From Fidelibacterota bacterium (GTDB lineage Bacteria; Fidelibacterota; UBA2242; B5-G15): 6,434 bases of DNA. The stretch lies in NCBI GenBank assembly GCA_003645825.1, contig QNCQ01000110.1:1-6434 (forward strand), given 5' to 3'. Below are positions 3,734-6,434 of this stretch, in pieces. The translations under genes were made by a program, and so were the position numbers. Each line of letters starts with the position of its first letter. Within the stretch, counting starts at the first letter, position 1. A model generated the notes under the pieces. The model made no database searches, was not told the DNA's origin, and saw nothing but the letters and a program-made list of their open reading frames with translations.

Positions 3734-6434
3734 CAAGAGTCGGCTCTATCGACTCCACAAAATCTAATTGCGTTACCTTATGACGGGATGGTTTACTTAA
3801 GGTGGAATAAAGTTCCTGAAACTGATATTCTCCGATACAATATATACGCCGGAGCATCATCTTATTCAATGACTCTGATCGATTCCACCACCGGTGGTGT
3901 TAATGATACTGTGAAGGTTATTAAAGGATTAACTAATGGAGCTACATATTATTTTAAAGTTACTTCGGTAGATATAAATGGTGAGGAAAGTGATTTCTCG
4001 AATGTAGCCAGTGCTACACCAAGAGAAGGTCCATTGTGGTCTATCCCTTCGACGGGACTTCCCTATCACATAGTTGTTACTAATGTTACAGTAGACGGTA
4101 AACTACTTCCCGCTGGCTCTGAAATTGGTGTTTTTGATGGAGATAGTTGCGTCGGTAGCATTGTTGTGGAAAATTATGGACAGACCAATATAGATATTGT
4201 TGCATGGGAAGGCAAAGAAGAATATAACTTACATGGTTTTAAAAGGGGTAATAATATAAGTTTTCAGATATGGGCAAAAATATACAATGAGTGGCAACTA
4301 TTAGAAGCTAAACCATCATATGTAGTTGGAGACGGTACATTTGGTTACGGTACATATACATCGGCAAGTTTAAAAGCAAATAGTTATTTCCGACCTGAAA
4401 TCTCTCTGTTACAGACACTGATCGATTTTGGCAATGTTTATGTTGGTAAACCATCGAGCCAAAAATTGACTATATTAAACATAGGTAATGCCCGATTATC
4501 AATTCATTCCATTAATACGGATAACCCCTCATTTTCGGTCGTTGGATATCCTGAATATATAGAACCAGGGCAATCTGGTGAGGTAAATATTGAGTTTTAT
4601 CCCACATCAGCGAAATTGACGCAGGCTTATTTAATTATAAAATCGGATGATCCTGAAAATCCCGAAGTAAAAGTTTATATGTCAGGCCAGGCTATTGCTG
4701 AGCCACAAGCAATTATTCAGGTTATACCAGATAGTATTGATTTTGGATATGTACCAATAGGTGAAATAGGTACTAAAAATATTTTAATTCGAAACGTCGG
4801 TAACCAAACACTTACCGCTTCTTCTGTTTACTCTGACAACAGCCGTTTTATTCCTTTGGAATCCAATTTTGTTGTTGATGTCAATGGTAGCTACAATTTA
4901 CCAATAGATTTTACACCAACGACAGAAGGTTTGACCACAGGAAGCATCTACATACAAAGTAATGCAGCAAATAACAGTAATTACCAAATTTACGTGAGCG
5001 GATATAGTTATCCGATACATTTTTCGCCTGTTGAACCTACTGGACTCCCGTATACAATTATAATTGACAGTGCTACTGTTGATAACCATGATCTATCAGC
5101 TGGTGACCAAATTGCTGTTTTTGATGGTGATTTATGTGTCGGTATGGTCGTGTTTCAAAGCTATCCGATACAAATTACAGTATGGGAAAGCGACGAGACC
5201 CGTGGCATGGATGGATTCACCCCAGGAAATCCCATAAACATAAAATTATGGGTGACTACATATGGGCAAAGAGTAGAACTAACTCCGCAGATTACCTGGA
5301 AGAAAGGAAACGGAGTATTTGGAGAGGGAGAATATTCCGTTTGTAAAATTAGTGCATACAGTGGTTTAGAGCCTAAGATTATTCTGAATAAAAGTTTCAT
5401 AAACTTTTTTGCTGTAAAGATTGGGGATAGATCTACGGCATCTTTTTTCATAAAGAACGCAGGGAAAACGAACTTAGAAGTGACTACCATAAGTATTAAT
5501 AACGATGCTTTTAAAGCTGATTCCACTGGTTTTAGCGTATCACCAGGTGATTCCCAGAGAGTGTCTATTACATTTGAGCCTTTAAATGCATTGCCTTATA
5601 ATGCAATTTTACAGGTTTTCTCAAATGACCCATACACACCAGTTGCAGAAATTGAATTGCATGCACAGGGACTACCTGGCGATACATATTCTATTGGTAC
5701 TTCGTCTACCAGGTTAAAATTTCCCCCAACGAAAATTGGCTCAAGCTCAACTTCTAATATCACCATTATAAACAATGGAACTGGTACAATTAATATCAGT
5801 GGAATTTCTTTCTCTGATCCTTCATTTTCTACATCAATTAACAGTTTTGATATTGAATCGGGTGGAAGTTATAACTTGCCAGTGGTATTTACTCCAAATA
5901 GGATAGATTCCATAAACGGTTTCATGGTCTTATATAATAATAGCGGTAATGCTCCATCTTTAACTATTGATCTTTCTGGCATTGGGTATGAAGGATATTT
6001 CAACTCCATAGAACCTACTGGGTTACCCTTTACAATTATTATAAACCAGGTAGATACTAATTTAATAGCTTCTTTAAATGTCGGTAGTGAAATAGGAGTA
6101 TTTGACGGACAGTTATGCGTTGGAGTAGGAGTTGTAGAAAGTGATACAGGTAATGTTGTAATAACTGCATGGCAGTCGGATACCACTCATGGGTTAGCTG
6201 GTTTTCGTATCGGACAACCAATTAAAGTCAGGTATTACACAAAAATAAGTGGAGCAGAACATCTTTACGCTACTACAATCACTCCTATTGAAGGAGAAGC
6301 TAAGTTCGGAAGCGCTCCCTATATTGTATTAAACGTGAAAATAGATCACGAAATACCTCCAGCAAATCCACCCCAGAATATAATCGCACAACTATCCATG
6401 CAAGGTATTCAATTAGAATGGGATCCATATCAAG
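3641..6434 (+). CDS. 3'-truncated large secreted modular protein: FN3, then repeated GVFDGDxCVG + ASH-ASH units
   Basis: The frame is open from ATG 3641 to the window end (931 complete codons plus one base) with no stop. Residues 1-31 form a signal peptide (core LIIIVLLFFRLL, cleavage LMA|Q). FN3 domain 1 spans ~38-128 (TPQNLIALPYDG, LRWNKVPE, YYFKVTSVDINGEES). GVFDGDxCVG domains lie at ~131-245, ~459-572 and ~786-901. After each of the first two come two ASH/Hydin-like (choice-of-anchor D) domains: ~252-352 (IDFGNVYVG, NIGNARL, VNIEFYPTS), ~357-457 (IDFGYVPIG, RNVGNQTL, LPIDFTPT), ~577-678 and ~683-783 (INNGTGTI, LPVVFTPN). A second FN3 starts at ~908 (PPQNIIA). The unit period is about 327 residues. 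ASH and FN3 domains are known as beta-sandwich spacers and binding modules, so a long extended surface stalk or adhesin is the likely reading. No T9SS sorting domain is in view; by analogy with its neighbours one is expected downstream. Of four cysteines, three (C170, C499, C826) are the conserved CVG residue; the fourth is C568. Confidence 0.92.
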   Translation, partial: MRSVNRNIGQKLIIIVLLFFRLLSINSLLMAQESALSTPQNLIALPYDGMVYLRWNKVPETDILRYNIYAGASSYSMTLIDSTTGGVNDTVKVIKGLTNGATYYFKVTSVDINGEESDFSNVASATPREGPLWSIPSTGLPYHIVVTNVTVDGKLLPAGSEIGVFDGDSCVGSIVVENYGQTNIDIVAWEGKEEYNLHGFKRGNNISFQIWAKIYNEWQLLEAKPSYVVGDGTFGYGTYTSASLKANSYFRPEISLLQTLIDFGNVYVGKPSSQKLTILNIGNARLSIHSINTDNPSFSVVGYPEYIEPGQSGEVNIEFYPTSAKLTQAYLIIKSDDPENPEVKVYMSGQAIAEPQAIIQVIPDSIDFGYVPIGEIGTKNILIRNVGNQTLTASSVYSDNSRFIPLESNFVVDVNGSYNLPIDFTPTTEGLTTGSIYIQSNAANNSNYQIYVSGYSYPIHFSPVEPTGLPYTIIIDSATVDNHDLSAGDQIAVFDGDLCVGMVVFQSYPIQITVWESDETRGMDGFTPGNPINIKLWVTTYGQRVELTPQITWKKGNGVFGEGEYSVCKISAYSGLEPKIILNKSFINFFAVKIGDRSTASFFIKNAGKTNLEVTTISINNDAFKADSTGFSVSPGDSQRVSITFEPLNALPYNAILQVFSNDPYTPVAEIELHAQGLPGDTYSIGTSSTRLKFPPTKIGSSSTSNITIINNGTGTINISGISFSDPSFSTSINSFDIESGGSYNLPVVFTPNRIDSINGFMVLYNNSGNAPSLTIDLSGIGYEGYFNSIEPTGLPFTIIINQVDTNLIASLNVGSEIGVFDGQLCVGVGVVESDTGNVVITAWQSDTTHGLAGFRIGQPIKVRYYTKISGAEHLYATTITPIEGEAKFGSAPYIVLNVKIDHEIPPANPPQNIIAQLSMQGIQLEWDPYQ
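4031..4375 (+). repeat. GVFDGDxCVG domain, copy 1 of the third gene
   Basis: Residues 131-245: STGLPYHIVVTNVTVDGK, core GSEIGVFDGDSCVG (4115-4156), VAWEGKEEYNLHGF, ISFQIWAK and GDGTFGYGTYTSASL. A canonical copy, placed directly after the first FN3 domain. Confidence 0.88.
4394..5011 (+). repeat. First ASH/Hydin-like (choice-of-anchor D) domain pair
   Basis: Residues ~252-457 hold two tandem beta-sandwich domains of about 100 residues. Each follows the ASH pattern: IDFGxVxxG, then [LI]xNxGN, a glycine-bearing turn before a hydrophobic-Phe-xPT strand (NIEFYPTS; PIDFTPTT), and a closing SG (MSGQA, YVSGY). Related domains in many bacterial exported proteins are usually treated as structural or binding modules. 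Confidence 0.85.
5015..5356 (+). repeat. GVFDGDxCVG domain, copy 2 of the third gene
   Basis: Residues 459-572: VEPTGLPYTIIIDSATVD, core GDQIAVFDGDLCVG (5102-5143), ITVWESDETRGMDGF, INIKLW and GNGVFGEGEYSVCKI. It resembles copy 3 closely in the lead-in (EPTGLP[YF]TIII), which suggests these two are the more recently related pair. Confidence 0.88.
5369..5989 (+). repeat. Second ASH/Hydin-like (choice-of-anchor D) domain pair
   Basis: Residues ~577-783. The first member (577-678) has INFFAVKIGD, IKNAGKTNLEV, VSITFEPLN, SNDPYTP and HAQG. The second (683-783) has LKFPPTKIGS, IINNGTGTINI, LPVVFTPN and LSGIG. The FG of the usual [IL]xFG start is altered in both (FF and FP), so this pair has drifted further from the family consensus than the first pair. 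Confidence 0.82.
5996..6343 (+). repeat. GVFDGDxCVG domain, copy 3 of the third gene
   Basis: Residues 786-901: IEPTGLPFTIIINQVDTN, core GSEIGVFDGQLCVG (6083-6124), ITAWQSDTTHGLAGF, IKVRYYTK and an altered ending, EGEAKFGSAPYIVL. DGD has become DGQ and the DG after the lead-in strand is lost, but CVG and AW are kept. Confidence 0.87.
6362..6434 (+). other. Start of a second FN3 domain, cut by the window edge
   Basis: Residues 908-931 of the third protein (ANPPQNIIAQLSMQG, IQLEWDPYQ) match the opening strands of the FN3 domain at the N-terminus of the same protein (TPQNLIALPYDG, VYLRWNKV) and the one in the first gene (APQNLVA). The remainder is outside the window. Confidence 0.75.

Larger units (their letters stand above)
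4031..6361 (+). repeat. Higher-order repeat of about 327 residues (GVFDGDxCVG + ASH + ASH)
   Basis: The TGLP lead-in of the GVFDGDxCVG domain falls at residues 138, 467 and 793 of the third protein, giving steps of 329 and 326 residues. Each full step contains one such domain and two ASH-like domains (units 4031-5014 and 5015-5995; a third begins at 5996). The units are clearly diverged at DNA level, so the duplication is old and not an assembly artefact. Confidence 0.85.

Noticed and set aside
3737..3755. Six-base stem with seven-base loop (gagtcg / cgactc)
   Set aside because: It is inside the third gene just after the signal peptide codons, has no T-run, and is short enough to be chance; not a terminator.
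3886..3899. 14-base perfect palindrome caccaccggtggtg
   Set aside because: It lies inside FN3 coding sequence for TTGGV, where Thr and Gly codons naturally give it. There is no second copy and no regulatory position.
5134..5346. 70-residue forward ORF in another frame
   Set aside because: It is an out-of-frame shadow inside the well-supported third gene; its composition (many R, K, W) is typical of frame-shifted reading.
5161..5526. 121-residue ORF on the reverse strand
   Set aside because: It lies wholly antisense to the third gene's second GVFDGDxCVG domain and third ASH domain, has no recognisable domain and no start context. The same applies to the reverse ORFs at 892-1107, 2377-2565, 4898-5089 and 5869-6186.
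1381..6124. GVFDGDxCVG core as an EF-hand or dockerin calcium loop
   Set aside because: The acidic spacing does not match the 12-residue DxDxDG loop, and two copies lack the full DGD (DDT and DGQ). Metal binding remains possible but unsupported.

Overview
The window is AT-rich and carries three genes in tandem on the + strand: a 5'-truncated gene (1-2829), a short complete gene (2840-3610) and a 3'-truncated gene (3641-6434). The gaps between them are only 10 and 30 bases, so they probably form one operon. No RNA gene, insertion sequence, CRISPR array or convincing terminator was seen, and the reverse strand holds only shadow ORFs.

All three products look like large, modular, secreted or cell-surface proteins. 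The two whose C-termini are visible end in a type IX secretion system (T9SS) type A sorting domain, with the YPNPFN motif followed by a GIYxFxxx...K end. The two whose N-termini are visible begin with a signal peptide ending in A|Q. Low GC, T9SS cargo and start codons without a Shine-Dalgarno sequence point to the Bacteroidota or a relative (Ignavibacteriota, Calditrichota and similar lineages). The 'NYPNPFN...VTLIIYDILGKEV' flavour of the sorting domain fits the Ignavibacteria/Calditrichota side best. This placement is inference and rests on no marker gene.

Gene 1 runs: right-handed beta-helix with a choice-of-anchor-Q-like cap, fibronectin III (FN3), an Ig-like stretch, a 'GVFDGDxCVG' domain, a two-lobed repeat module, a second GVFDGDxCVG domain, T9SS sorting domain. 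Gene 2 is the minimal version: signal peptide, one GVFDGDxCVG domain, T9SS sorting domain. Gene 3 runs: signal peptide, FN3, then a periodic array of one GVFDGDxCVG domain followed by two ASH/Hydin-like (choice-of-anchor D) domains, repeated about every 327 residues, and a second FN3 begins at the window edge.

The most noteworthy feature is the GVFDGDxCVG domain itself. It has about 105-120 residues, occurs six times across the three neighbouring genes, and has a cysteine at the same place in every copy. I cannot match it to a family with a known function. Its sharing among three adjacent exported proteins suggests a cell-surface or extracellular assembly built from a common module. No enzymatic active site was recognised in any of the three proteins.
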